A DNA stretch of 17,457 nt from an uncultured Eubacteriales bacterium (GTDB lineage: Bacteria > Bacillota > Clostridia > Oscillospirales > Oscillospiraceae). The notes under the pieces are model-generated. The model had not been told where the DNA came from. It saw nothing but the letters and a program-made list of their open reading frames with translations, and did not search any database. Shown one piece after another: positions 7,507 to 14,548 of the stretch (position 1 is its first letter; each line of letters begins with the position of its first letter). Position numbers and translations under genes: made by a program. Location: assembly GCA_900549405.1 (NCBI GenBank), contig URNZ01000042.1, positions 1-17,457 of the forward strand. The letters run 5' to 3'.

Positions 7507-7536
7507 TTTACAACAGCCGCCCTTTTCTGTTAAAAT
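7507..7536 (+). promoter_or_regulatory. Probable promoter of the UPF0126 gene
   Basis: -35 TTTACA (7507-7512), an 18-bp spacer and -10 TAAAAT (7531-7536) lie about 50 bp before the GTG start at 7585 and just after the regulator stop codon. No terminator separates the regulator from this gene, so read-through is also possible. Confidence 0.5.
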
Positions 7537-7584
7537 AGAGCAAAGACAAGCGAGAACCATTTGCCAGAGAGGACGTGACGCGCT

Positions 7585-8274
7585 GTGCGATTTGACGCCG
7601 ATACCCTGATGAACGCCGCCGATATGCTGGGCACAGTGGCCTTCTCCATCTCCGGGGCCATGACGGCCATCCAGCGGGGGCTGGACCTGTTCGGCGTGTT
7701 CACCCTGGGCATCGCCACCGCCCTGGGGGGCGGTATCGTCCGGGACATTATCCTGGGCCGGTGCCCTCCGGCGGCCTTTGTGGACGGGGAGTATCTGGTG
7801 ATGGCCGCCCTGGCCGCCTGGGCGGTGTTCCTCTTCGGGTGGTACACCAGCCGGGGGGAGCGGCCCGTGTCCTTTCGGGACAGTCAGCTGCTGAACGTGT
7901 GCGATGCCATCGGCCTGGGGGTGTTCTCCGTCATCGGCGTGCAGGCGACTATCGACGCGGGCTATGTGGAGAACCCCTTTTTCTGCATATTCTTAGGGCT
8001 GACCACCGGCGTGGGGGGCGGCGTACTGCGGGATGTGCTCAGCTGCACCACCCCCGCCATCCTCCGCAAGCACTTCTACGCCATGGCCTCCCTGGTGGGG
8101 GCGCTAAGCTATTACTGTGTCCGACCCGCCTATCCCAGCGGCTCCATTTTCTTCACCACGGGGCTGGTGGTGTTTTTAAGAGTGATGGCCTATCGCTACC
8201 GCTGGGAGCTGCCCAAACTGCCTATCAAAGATATCCCGGAAGTGCAAAAGCCAGAAAACGGTTCGGAAGAATAA
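7585..8274 (+). CDS. UPF0126 / TRIC-like membrane protein
   Basis: This 229-residue protein has about seven hydrophobic segments and the internal duplication typical of UPF0126. Each half has a glycine-rich arginine motif, GGGIVRDIILG in the first and GGGVLRDVLS in the second. Bacterial members are related to trimeric intracellular cation channels, and their physiological cargo is mostly undefined. The start is GTG 7585 with GAGAGGA about 11 nt upstream. An ATG at 7609 would lose the first residues of the first helix and has no ribosome site. It ends at a strong bidirectional terminator facing lgt, so it is the last plus-strand gene of this block. A functional link to the two-component system is not evident. 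Confidence 0.9.
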   Translation: MRFDADTLMNAADMLGTVAFSISGAMTAIQRGLDLFGVFTLGIATALGGGIVRDIILGRCPPAAFVDGEYLVMAALAAWAVFLFGWYTSRGERPVSFRDSQLLNVCDAIGLGVFSVIGVQATIDAGYVENPFFCIFLGLTTGVGGGVLRDVLSCTTPAILRKHFYAMASLVGALSYYCVRPAYPSGSIFFTTGLVVFLRVMAYRYRWELPKLPIKDIPEVQKPENGSEE

Positions 8275-8321
8275 AAAACAGGTCCCGGAGCAGTTCTAAA
8301 CTTGCTCCGGGACCTGTTTTT
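8274..8321. terminator. Bidirectional terminator between UPF0126 and lgt
   Basis: A 19-bp perfect stem (8274-8292 with 8303-8321), core CAGGTCCCGGAGCA, has a 10-nt loop and is flanked by A-run and T-run sequences. It therefore ends transcripts from both convergent genes. Confidence 0.92.
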
Positions 8322-8338
8322 CTGCGCCCGATGGGGCG

Positions 8339-9364
8339 TTATTCTTTTTTCTCCGGCACCTCCGGGGGATCGGGCATCTGGCCCTGGGTGGGCTGGACAT
8401 CCTGAGACTGGCCGGGAGTGCTGTCGGACTTGACCACTTCAGCATCCGCCTGGGCCGCCTGCCGGGCCAGACGGTCCACATACAGGGGGGCGGGATGGCG
8501 CTTGCTCCGCCGCCATAAACAGACTGTGGCCGCCAAGGCGATCACGGCGGATAAGGCCGCCAGCAGCTGGGACACCCGAATGGCGCTGCCCTCATAGAGA
8601 TACAGGCTGTCGGTGCGCAGCCCTTCGATCCAGGCCCGGCCCAAACCGTACCAGAAGACGTAGAACAGGAAGCACTGTCCGTCAAACCGGCGTTTTTTGC
8701 CCAGGTGATACACCAGAAACAGGCCCGCCAGATTCCACAGGGACTCGTACAAAAAGGTGGGATGTACCCCAAGATTGCCGGACAGGATGGCCTGATAGCC
8801 CGCCTGGTCCACATAGCCCTGGTCCAGCATGTTCCGGGCGATGGACTCCCCGCACATCCGCCAGGGCAGAGTGGTGGGGCCGCCGTAGGCCTCCACATTC
8901 ATAAAGTTGCCCCACCGGCCAATAAGCTGGCCGATGAACAGCCCGTGGACACCCAGGTCGGCAAAGGCCAAAAAGCTGATCTTTTTCACATGACAGAAGA
9001 GGAGCAGCACCACCAGGGAGGACAAGATGGCCCCGTAGATGGCCAGACCGCCGTCGCTGTAGCGGAGGATGGCCCCCCAGTCCAGGCTGCCGTCCGCCCG
9101 GCGGTAGAGCCCCAGATTAAAAATGACGTAATAGGCCCGGATGGCCACAAGGGCCACGGGGACGGCACAGATCATCATGTCGGTGATCTGGTCCTCGGTG
9201 ATGCCGAAGCGCTTGCCCCACTTGCCGCACAGGAACACGGCCAGCAGCAGGCCGCTGGCAATGATGATGCCATACCAATAGACGGGACGGCCCAGCAGGG
9301 TAAAGGCCACCCGGTTCAGGGTGAAGGTCAGCCCCAGGCCGGGGAAGGAGACGGTGTGGATCAT
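8339..9364 (-). CDS. lgt: Prolipoprotein diacylglyceryl transferase
   Basis: This membrane enzyme transfers diacylglycerol from phosphatidylglycerol to the lipobox cysteine of prolipoproteins. It has 341 residues, longer than the usual 260-300 because of a hydrophilic C-terminal tail (about 286-341) rich in Gln, Pro and acidic residues. Family motifs are DGGLAIYGAI (104-113), the signature GQLIGRWGNFMNVEAYG (145-161) with the essential Arg and Asn/Glu, HPTFLYESLWN (201-211), and YGLGRAWIEGLRTDSLY (239-255). ATG 9364 overlaps the TGA of the M16 peptidase as ATGA and has GGGGGAGG upstream. A longer in-frame extension to 9526 would read antisense-frame sequence inside the peptidase gene and was rejected. 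Lipoprotein substrates in this window are the TAXI receptor and MsrAB. Confidence 0.95.
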   Translation of the reverse strand: MIHTVSFPGLGLTFTLNRVAFTLLGRPVYWYGIIIASGLLLAVFLCGKWGKRFGITEDQITDMMICAVPVALVAIRAYYVIFNLGLYRRADGSLDWGAILRYSDGGLAIYGAILSSLVVLLLFCHVKKISFLAFADLGVHGLFIGQLIGRWGNFMNVEAYGGPTTLPWRMCGESIARNMLDQGYVDQAGYQAILSGNLGVHPTFLYESLWNLAGLFLVYHLGKKRRFDGQCFLFYVFWYGLGRAWIEGLRTDSLYLYEGSAIRVSQLLAALSAVIALAATVCLWRRSKRHPAPLYVDRLARQAAQADAEVVKSDSTPGQSQDVQPTQGQMPDPPEVPEKKE

Positions 9365-10641
9365 TGTACCTCCCCCTTGGGCCGGATGACGGCCAGGGCG
9401 GTGCGCTCCGGGGTCACCCACCGGGCGATGAGGTCCTGGGCCTCCTGCCGGGTGATGGCGGCAAACAGGTCGGCAAAGCGGAGATAGTCGCTTCCGGCGA
9501 AGAAGGCCTGGGCCTGGCCGATGCACAGGTTCTCAAAGGAGTTCAGGCCCCGGACCTTGGCGCCGTAAGCGCCCTTTTTGATCCGCTGCCACAGCTGGTC
9601 GTCGATGCCCTCGTGGCACAGGCGCTGGGCCTCGGCGGCCACGGCGTCCCGCACCGCCTGGGGGTCTTTAGATTCGCCCCCGGCGCACAGGAAGGCGCAG
9701 CCGGGATAGCTCTCGTAGCCATAGCTGAAGCTGCGGTTGATCAGTCCCTGCTGATACAGCTTGGCATACAGGGGACTGGAGCTGCCCAGCAGGGCCTCCA
9801 AAGCCAGCTCGGCCACCAGCTCCTGCCGCTGGCCCGCCTCGCCCTTCTGGGGGGCGTCGCCCTTATAGCCCAGCTGGAACAGGGGGGTGGAAACCTCCAT
9901 CTCCTCCACCAGCTCGCTCTGAGCGACTTGGTCGGTCTCGGCGGGGCCATAGTCCTTTTGGGCGATGGGCCCGGCCTGCTTGGGCAGGATGTCCCGGGCT
10001 ATGGCGCACACCTGCTCCGGGTCCACGTTGCCCGCCACGCACAGGACCATGTTGGCCGGGTCGTAGAAGGCCTTGTGGCAGGCGTACAGGGTCTCGGCGG
10101 TGATGTGGGAGATGGACTCCACGCTGCCCGCCACGCTGTCCCGGATGGGGTGGTTTTTATACAGGGCCTTCATCAGGTTCATGAACACCCGCCAGTCCGG
10201 GTTGTCCTCGATCATGCCAATCTCCTGGCCGATGATGCCCTGCTCCTTGTCCACGCTCTCCTTGGTGAACCAGGGGATGGACACGAAGGAGAGGAGGATG
10301 CGCAGGTTTTCGTGGAACTTCTCGGTGGACTCAAAGTAATATCCGGTGATGGCGGAGCTGGTAAAGGCGTTGGGGCTGGCCCCGTTGGCGGCCAGCTCCT
10401 GAAGGGCGTTGCCGTCCTCGGTGTCGAACATCTTGTGCTCCAGATAGTGGGCCACCCCGGCGGGGGTATCGTGCCACACGCCGTCCAGGCAGAAGCGCCG
10501 GTCCATGCCGCCGTAGTTGGTGGCAAAGAAGGCGTAGCCCTTTTGAAACTCCGGCTTGGGGAAGACGAACACGTTCAGTCCGTTCTCCATCACCTGGTGA
10601 TACATGGTCTCTCCCACGTGGGGAAATGCTTCCTTATTCAT
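9361..10641 (-). CDS. yfmH: M16 family zinc peptidase, active subunit (YfmH/YmfH-like)
   Basis: This 426-residue M16B-type metallopeptidase has an inverted zinc motif HYLEH (His65, Glu68, His69). The downstream GQEIGMIED segment offers Glu140/Glu145 as the third ligand. The rest has the usual two-lobed M16 layout with a degenerate second domain. It pairs with the upstream homologue, which lacks the zinc motif, as in bacterial and mitochondrial M16 heterodimers. In Bacillus the equivalents ymfF/ymfH lie near a gene for EF-P 5-aminopentanol modification, hence the usual annotation. A direct peptidase substrate is not known. Translation starts at ATG 10641, 8 nt before the end of the upstream gene, with AGGAGG inside that gene's last codons, and ends overlapping lgt. 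Confidence 0.92.
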   Translation of the reverse strand: MNKEAFPHVGETMYHQVMENGLNVFVFPKPEFQKGYAFFATNYGGMDRRFCLDGVWHDTPAGVAHYLEHKMFDTEDGNALQELAANGASPNAFTSSAITGYYFESTEKFHENLRILLSFVSIPWFTKESVDKEQGIIGQEIGMIEDNPDWRVFMNLMKALYKNHPIRDSVAGSVESISHITAETLYACHKAFYDPANMVLCVAGNVDPEQVCAIARDILPKQAGPIAQKDYGPAETDQVAQSELVEEMEVSTPLFQLGYKGDAPQKGEAGQRQELVAELALEALLGSSSPLYAKLYQQGLINRSFSYGYESYPGCAFLCAGGESKDPQAVRDAVAAEAQRLCHEGIDDQLWQRIKKGAYGAKVRGLNSFENLCIGQAQAFFAGSDYLRFADLFAAITRQEAQDLIARWVTPERTALAVIRPKGEVQ

Positions 10642-11926
10642 GCTGCCCCTCCTTGCCCATCAGGAAATAGATGGTGTCCAGCTGGAGCTTTTGGGCCGCC
10701 TGGGCCACCTGCTCTTTGGTCACGGTCTCCAGCTGGGCGCACAGGGCGGGGATGTCCTCCTCCAGCCCGGCGGCGGACTGGCCCAGCCAGAACTCCTCCT
10801 GCCGCCCCTGGTCATCCAGGGTGGCCCGATAGCCGCCGATGACGGTGCGGCGGGCCCCCTCCATCTCCCAGTCTTCAATCTCGCCCCGACGGATCTGCTC
10901 CAGCTGGGCCAGGATCTCGTCCCGGGCGGTCTCGTACTTGTCAAACTCGATGCCGGAGGACACCAGCACCAGGCCCTTCATCTTCTCCAGCACGGAGCTG
11001 GCGTAATAGCACAGGGACAGCTTCTCCCGCACGTTCATAAACAGCTTGGACAGGGTGGTGCCGCCGAACACGGCGTTGCACAGCACCATGGCGGGGTAGT
11101 CCTCCTCCCAGCAGGTCACGCCGCCGGTGCGGAAGCCCATGGCCAGCTTGCCCTGGGTCACGTCCAGGGCCTCCTCCACGATCTGGGGCTGGGTCCCGGC
11201 GTTCAGCCGCACCTCGCAGTCTGGGACAACACGGTCCGGGTTCACCGGCAGGGCGGCCAGGGCGTCATGCAGGGCGCGCTCCACCCGCTCCGGCTGGGCG
11301 GAGCCGGAGTAGTAGACCTCAACTGCCGCCGTGTTCAGCAGGGCCTGATACCGCTGCCACAGGCTGTCCGGGGTGACGGACGCAGCGCTAGTCTCATCGC
11401 CCAGCTTGTCCACGCCGAAGGCCTCCTCCCGGCACATGACCTGGGCCAGGCGGTGGCTGGCATACACCCGCTTGTCGTTGATTTGGCCCCGGATGCGGTC
11501 CAGCAGGTTGGCCTTCTCCCCGGCCACATAGTCGGCCCGGAAGACGCCGTTTTCCGTGGCGGGGTCCAGCAGCACCTGGCCCAGCAGGGCGGCGGCGGAC
11601 TCCAGGATGGGCTCCCCCTCCAGGGTGTAGGCGTCGTCCAGGAAACTGGCCACAAAGCCCACGCACTGGGTCTCGCCCTTTTTGCGCACCACGGGCTCGA
11701 TGGCTCCGCCATACAGCTCGTCCAGGGCGGCGGACATGGACTCCATATCCGGGTGGGTCCGGGTGCCCCGGCGGAGCACGGCGGGGATCAGGGAATTCTC
11801 CGCCGCCGTGGCCCCGTCCAGGGGGGCCATCAGAGTGACGGACAGATACGCGCTTTTGAATTGGTTGGTGTGGACCGCGCGCAGCCACACGCCGGGGAAC
11901 AGCTCCCGGCGCTTCACTTCAGACAT
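10634..11926 (-). CDS. yfmF: M16 family peptidase homologue, inactive subunit (YfmF/YmfF-like)
   Basis: This 430-residue member of the M16 family begins the operon. Where the active subunit has HxxEH, this one has an AVLRRGTRTHPD segment with no zinc ligands, so it is probably a non-catalytic partner that shapes the chamber. Conserved M16 features remain, such as LDELYGGAIEP and the C-terminal CYYASSVLEKMKGLVLVSSGIE block. ATG 11926 was chosen because AAAGGAA lies 8 nt upstream. The GTG at 11932 is too close to that site. A sigma-A promoter lies about 70 bp upstream. The three genes (this one, the active peptidase and lgt) overlap and should be co-transcribed. Confidence 0.9.
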   Translation of the reverse strand: MSEVKRRELFPGVWLRAVHTNQFKSAYLSVTLMAPLDGATAAENSLIPAVLRRGTRTHPDMESMSAALDELYGGAIEPVVRKKGETQCVGFVASFLDDAYTLEGEPILESAAALLGQVLLDPATENGVFRADYVAGEKANLLDRIRGQINDKRVYASHRLAQVMCREEAFGVDKLGDETSAASVTPDSLWQRYQALLNTAAVEVYYSGSAQPERVERALHDALAALPVNPDRVVPDCEVRLNAGTQPQIVEEALDVTQGKLAMGFRTGGVTCWEEDYPAMVLCNAVFGGTTLSKLFMNVREKLSLCYYASSVLEKMKGLVLVSSGIEFDKYETARDEILAQLEQIRRGEIEDWEMEGARRTVIGGYRATLDDQGRQEEFWLGQSAAGLEEDIPALCAQLETVTKEQVAQAAQKLQLDTIYFLMGKEGQHE

Positions 11927-11952
11927 AAACACGATTCCTTTCTTTTATGTCA

Positions 11953-12025
11953 CGTGGGACCGGCAGGCGGGCCCACGGCATACTCCAGTGTCTCTCATCA
12001 TACCACGACCACGGGCAGAAAGTAA
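11953..12025 (-). promoter_or_regulatory. Promoter and leader hairpin of the M16-lgt operon
   Basis: On the minus strand, -35 TTACTT (12020-12025), a 17-bp spacer and -10 TATGAT (11997-12002) lie about 70 bp before the ATG at 11926. The leader can fold with CGTGGG (11953-11958) pairing CCCACG (11972-11977). The hairpin is modest and its role is unknown. Confidence 0.65.
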
Positions 12026-12081
12026 AGCGCGCCGCCGCATTTGTCCGCCGGGCCGAGGGTGATCCCGTTTTTCACCAGTCT

Positions 12082-12120
12082 GCCCGTTGGGGCAGATGCC
12101 TATACCGAACGGGCTTTTTT
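12082..12120 (+). terminator. Intrinsic terminator on the plus strand without an assigned gene
   Basis: GCCCGTT (12082-12088) pairs with AACGGGC (12108-12114), an inner GGCA/TGCC stem fits in the loop, and T6 follows (12115-12120). No convincing plus-strand gene precedes it, since the nearest plus-strand gene ends at 8274. It may end antisense transcription toward the M16 operon or be the tail of a lost gene. Confidence 0.6.
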
Positions 12121-12201
12121 AAAAGAACTTTGCCGCAAACACTTGATTTGCGCCCGGTTATCTGGTATTTTATTAGGAGCGCAGATCAAATACACGCAGC
12201 G

Positions 12202-12237
12202 GTATCGAAGTGGTCATAACGGGGCTGACTCGAAATC
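12202..12237 (+). repeat. 36-bp near-copy of the tRNA-Ser D-arm and anticodon arm (attP-like site)
   Basis: Positions 12202-12237 match 12415-12450 of the intact tRNA-Ser at 34 of 36 bases. The match ends right after the anticodon loop (CTCGAAA). The flanks on both sides, acceptor stem and variable arm, do not match, so this is not a functional tRNA. Homology confined to the segment around the anticodon loop, with unrelated flanks on both sides, is what an integrase attachment site for this tRNA should look like. Confidence 0.65.
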
Positions 12238-12295
12238 GTGTCGGTCGCTTTCCGGGGTGACCTCGCAAACCCTTGATACTTCGGGCTTCTTCCGC

Positions 12296-12358
12296 TTTTC
12301 TACACTTTTTCAAAACTGAATATCTACGGTTTTTCTACGCTTTGTCTACGATTTCTAC
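12296..12358 (+). repeat. Cluster of TTTCTACRCTTT-like repeats (candidate integrase arm sites)
   Basis: TCTAC occurs at 12299, 12323, 12334, 12345 and 12354, mostly in a T-rich context such as TTTTCTACACTTTTT and TTTTCTACGCTTTG. Spacings are 24, 11, 11 and 9 bp, close to one helical turn. A sixth, well-matched copy (TTTTCTACGCTTTTC) lies upstream of the integrase gene at 13869-13883. Tyrosine integrases of this type bind such arm repeats with their N-terminal domain. Confidence 0.5.
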
Positions 12359-12408
12359 ACTTGGTTCTCAATCATCCGGAAACCCGCAAAGCCTTGAAAA
12401 TACAGCAT

Positions 12409-12499
12409 GGAGATGTATCGAAGTGGTCGTAACGAGGCTGACTCGAAATCAGTTGACGGGTCAAACCGTCCGGGGGTTCGAATCCCTCCATCTCCGCCA
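12409..12499 (+). tRNA. tRNA-Ser (anticodon CGA)
   Basis: This 91-nt class II tRNA has acceptor stem GGAGATG / CATCTCC, discriminator G and an encoded CCA. The D-arm is TCGAAGTGG, and the anticodon loop CTCGAAA holds anticodon CGA, which reads the serine codon UCG. A long variable arm (GACGGG / CCGTC) and T-loop GGTTCGAATCC complete the fold. It is the insertion site next to the integrase. Its immediate 5' flank is repeat-rich, element-like DNA, and no convincing sigma-A promoter is seen in the 150 bp upstream. Confidence 0.97.
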
Positions 12500-12502
12500 G
12501 AG

Positions 12503-12532
12503 CCTGCAGTGGTGATTCCACTGCAGGTTTTT
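12503..12532 (+). terminator. Terminator downstream of tRNA-Ser
   Basis: CCTGCAGTGG (12503-12512) pairs perfectly with CCACTGCAGG (12518-12527) around a TGATT loop and is followed by T5. It ends tRNA transcription 3 bp before the integrase stop codon. Confidence 0.88.
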
Positions 12533-12534
12533 AT

Positions 12535-13758
12535 TTATGCCAGCTGTTCCTCTTTTTCAGGGCGGTTGAACATCCCGTTCATGGCGTTTGCCGAAGCCTC
12601 CTGTGCCGAGTAGTCGAGATGTGCATAGATGTCTGCCGTGGTGGAGAAGGTACTGTGCCCCAGCCAGATTTGGATCTGCTTCATGGAGATACCGTTGCTG
12701 AGAAGCAGGCTGGCGCAGGTGTGACGAAGATCATGGAAGCGAACCTTGCGAAGCCCGTACTTCTCGATGAGCCACGAGAAATGCTCCGTTACATAGTTCG
12801 GGCGTAGAAGTTTTCCGCACTGATCAACGCAGATGTAGTCGAGGTAGTCCCGGCAGTAACTTTTTTTGAAGAGTCTCCGGTACATCTCCTGCTTCTCTTT
12901 CTCCTCCAGCAGGATGATTCCTACTGCTGGAATCAGAGGTAGTGTTCGGAAGCTGGATTTGGTTTTCAGGACATCCTCGCCCATCGGAACGAACTTTCCA
13001 TCCACCTCTGCTTCGATGACCTTGTGACTGATGGAGATTGTCTTGTGTTCCATGTCGATGGCACTCCACCGCAGTCCGAGAACTTCGCTTCGCCGCAAGC
13101 CATAGTAGGCAGCAATTTTTACGCACAATTCCAGCGGGTCACCAGACACTGCGTCGAACAGGGTAAGCATCTCTTCCTCGCTGTAGAAGCTACCGTGGAA
13201 CACATTCTTCTTGGGACGGTCTACCTTGTCGGCAGGATTCTTGAGCAGGATATCCTTCTTAACCGCTGTCTGAAGAGCCTTTCGGATGATTGCGTGATAA
13301 TGAATGACCGTGTTTGTCGTGCAGTCGTCCGCCAGAATACTCTGGTAGAAGTCCTCAATGTGCTGTGGGGTCACTTCCCGCAACTGGAGTCCCAGCGGCG
13401 TGAAGTATGGCCGGATTCTTGCTTTAATCATATTAGAGTAGCTTTGGTAGGTCGCCGTTGCAAGTGAGCTGCGGGTCGATTGAAGCCACTTTTCCATGTA
13501 CTCGGTAAACGGGAGCAAGGCATCGGGATGCGTATTCTCGGCAAGCTCCTTTGCTTTTGCCTCTCGTTCCAGCCGTTCTTCTTCCTCCCGCTCATACTGG
13601 AGCCGGATTTCATCAAACGCTTTCTGGGCTTTGCGTGCGCTGGTTCCCTCGACGGGAAGTCGCATGGGTACCCATTTACATCTGCGGCGGCCATTGACCT
13701 TCAGGTAAAGAACCGCATAGTAAAAACCGTTTTTTTGCTGCAGGCAGCCTGTTATCAT
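12535..13758 (-). CDS. Tyrosine recombinase / phage-type integrase
   Basis: This 407-residue integrase is probably responsible for site-specific insertion at the neighbouring tRNA-Ser. The N-terminal part is an arm-binding region (about 1-60) followed by a charged coil. A SAM-like core-binding domain (about 82-175) contains TATYQSYSNMIKARIRPYF. The catalytic domain has Arg222 in YGLRRSEVLGLRW, Lys267, the HDLRH box (His342, Arg345), His368 in LGHSTFSTTADIY and nucleophile Tyr378. All catalytic residues are present, so the gene looks intact. ATG 13758 is preceded by AGGAGG. The 3' end faces the tRNA and its terminator. The closest relatives by layout are integrases of Gram-positive integrative elements. 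No excisionase gene was found between it and the next gene. Confidence 0.95.
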   Translation of the reverse strand: MITGCLQQKNGFYYAVLYLKVNGRRRCKWVPMRLPVEGTSARKAQKAFDEIRLQYEREEEERLEREAKAKELAENTHPDALLPFTEYMEKWLQSTRSSLATATYQSYSNMIKARIRPYFTPLGLQLREVTPQHIEDFYQSILADDCTTNTVIHYHAIIRKALQTAVKKDILLKNPADKVDRPKKNVFHGSFYSEEEMLTLFDAVSGDPLELCVKIAAYYGLRRSEVLGLRWSAIDMEHKTISISHKVIEAEVDGKFVPMGEDVLKTKSSFRTLPLIPAVGIILLEEKEKQEMYRRLFKKSYCRDYLDYICVDQCGKLLRPNYVTEHFSWLIEKYGLRKVRFHDLRHTCASLLLSNGISMKQIQIWLGHSTFSTTADIYAHLDYSAQEASANAMNGMFNRPEKEEQLA

Positions 13759-13823
13759 AATGTCCTCCTATTCTATAACAGGTAGTCGTATTGCCCGCCA
13801 TTGACATCCCAAACATACCACAA

Positions 13824-13883
13824 CACTTTGGGAATAGCTATATTCCAAGTGGAGAAATACCACTCGACTTTTCTACGCTTTTC
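13824..13883. promoter_or_regulatory. Palindrome and arm-like site upstream of the integrase
   Basis: CACTT-TG-GGAATA (13824-13836) pairs with TATTCC-AAGTG (13841-13851) around a GCTA loop, an 11-bp stem with one 2-nt bulge. About 20 bp further lies TTTTCTACGCTTTTC, matching the repeats beside the tRNA. Placement in the integrase leader suggests an operator or recombination-protein contact. No T-run follows, so it is not an obvious terminator. Confidence 0.4.
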
Positions 13884-13925
13884 GGCAAACGACCTCTTGT
13901 TTTCTGAACGATCTGCCAATTCGGC

Positions 13926-14432
13926 TCATGATAAATTGATGCGACACATATCCTCACCCATCAGGTACTCGATTACACATACCTTCGGGATCTTGTAGGC
14001 TCTGCCTACCTTCTGCTGTGTGACGCCTTCTGCTTCAGCGATTTCGCTCTCTGTTTTCCCTTCGATGCAATACTGCCGGAGTCTGTAAAACTGTGCCCCA
14101 GTCAGTATGCTTCTGATCCCAGAAACCGCCGCCTCCGCACAACGAACCTGATCTTCTCTGACCTGCCTTTCCTCTGCCAAAGCATCCTCATTGGGAACAG
14201 CAAGGGCGGCTTCCGGAACCATGTCCATAGATGTGGTGTGGTCGCTTTCCTCCACATCGCTTTTGTCCTCTGCGTGAAAGTCCTGGTCCGACCACCTCTT
14301 CCAACGGCGAAACTCTGCTTCATCGGTGAAATCAGCGCAGGTCAGGCAGATCAGATTTCCATCGGCGTCTGGAAGTACAATGGCGTCTGGATTTTTCTTG
14401 TTCAGTGCGTAGATGCTCCGTCTGTCATACAT
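13926..14432 (-). CDS. Small sigma-70 region 4-like protein of the mobile element
   Basis: This is a 168-residue protein. The N-terminal half starts YDRRSIYALNKKNPDAIVL with an acidic, Trp-containing FRRWKRWSDQDFHAEDKSD stretch. The C-terminal part (about 110-155) is a helix-turn-helix with GAQFYRLRQYCIEGKTESEIAEAEG, as in sigma region 4. This layout is common in small sigma-like or regulator genes beside integrases of clostridial integrative elements. The last helix (QQKVGRAYKIPKV) is atypical, so DNA binding may be weakened. ATG 14432 was chosen because GGAGG lies 8 nt upstream. An in-frame ATG at 14447 would include that ribosome site in the coding sequence. It probably controls element genes, and its target is unknown. 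Confidence 0.7.
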   Translation of the reverse strand: MYDRRSIYALNKKNPDAIVLPDADGNLICLTCADFTDEAEFRRWKRWSDQDFHAEDKSDVEESDHTTSMDMVPEAALAVPNEDALAEERQVREDQVRCAEAAVSGIRSILTGAQFYRLRQYCIEGKTESEIAEAEGVTQQKVGRAYKIPKVCVIEYLMGEDMCRINLS

Positions 14433-14448
14433 TTTTGGTTCCTCCATA

Positions 14449-14479
14449 TTCTGAAATCTGTTGGATGTAAATTTCAGAA
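14449..14479. promoter_or_regulatory. Inverted repeat in the leader of the sigma-like gene
   Basis: TTCTGAAAT (14449-14457) and ATTTCAGAA (14471-14479) form a perfect 9-bp inverted repeat with a 13-bp spacer immediately upstream of the ribosome site. It may be an operator for autoregulation or a leader hairpin. Confidence 0.4.
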
Positions 14480-14518
14480 CACAGGAGGGCTACGGCAGCG
14501 AGGCTGCCCAAAGGGCGC

Positions 14519-14548
14519 AAAAAAGCCCACAGCGACACCGCTGTGGGC
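14519..14548 (-). terminator. Minus-strand intrinsic terminator
   Basis: GCCCACAGCG (14525-14534) pairs with CGCTGTGGGC (14539-14548) around loop ACAC. On the minus strand it is followed by T6 (A6 at 14519-14524). It would end a transcript coming from the non-coding stretch to the right, before the sigma-like gene. Confidence 0.8.

Larger units (their letters stand above)
12134..12397 (+). repeat. Three copies of CGCAAAnnCTTGA around the att region
   Basis: CGCAAACACTTGA at 12134, CGCAAACCCTTGA at 12264 and CGCAAAGCCTTGA at 12385 are in the same orientation, 130 and 121 bp apart. They flank the partial tRNA copy and the intact tRNA. Short conserved repeats in this setting are commonly integrase or excisionase arm sites, which is inferred here. 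Confidence 0.5.

Noticed and set aside
9365..9526. N-terminal extension of lgt to an upstream start
   Set aside because: Arg/Pro-rich sequence unlike any Lgt, fully inside the peptidase gene. The ATGA overlap with a good ribosome site marks the real start.
9364..12025. Two overlapping plus-strand frames of 492 and 473 codons opposite the M16 genes
   Set aside because: Low-complexity Gly/Leu/His/Gln composition and no recognisable domain, while the minus strand carries well-conserved M16 proteins with overlaps and ribosome sites.
12202..12290. A second functional tRNA-Ser
   Set aside because: Only the D-arm and anticodon arm match. The acceptor, variable arm and T-arm cannot be formed from the flanks.
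12041..12319. Plus-strand open frame across the partial tRNA copy
   Set aside because: It reads through a terminator and a tRNA-derived segment, which gives the common spurious RYRSGHNGADSKS-type peptide.
12134..12397. CRISPR array
   Set aside because: Repeats are short (5-13 bp), unevenly spaced and of two kinds, with no cas genes. They fit recombinase binding sites better.
13759..13925. Excisionase gene between the sigma-like gene and int
   Set aside because: No frame of suitable length with a ribosome site was found on either strand. The space holds a palindrome and an arm-like repeat instead.
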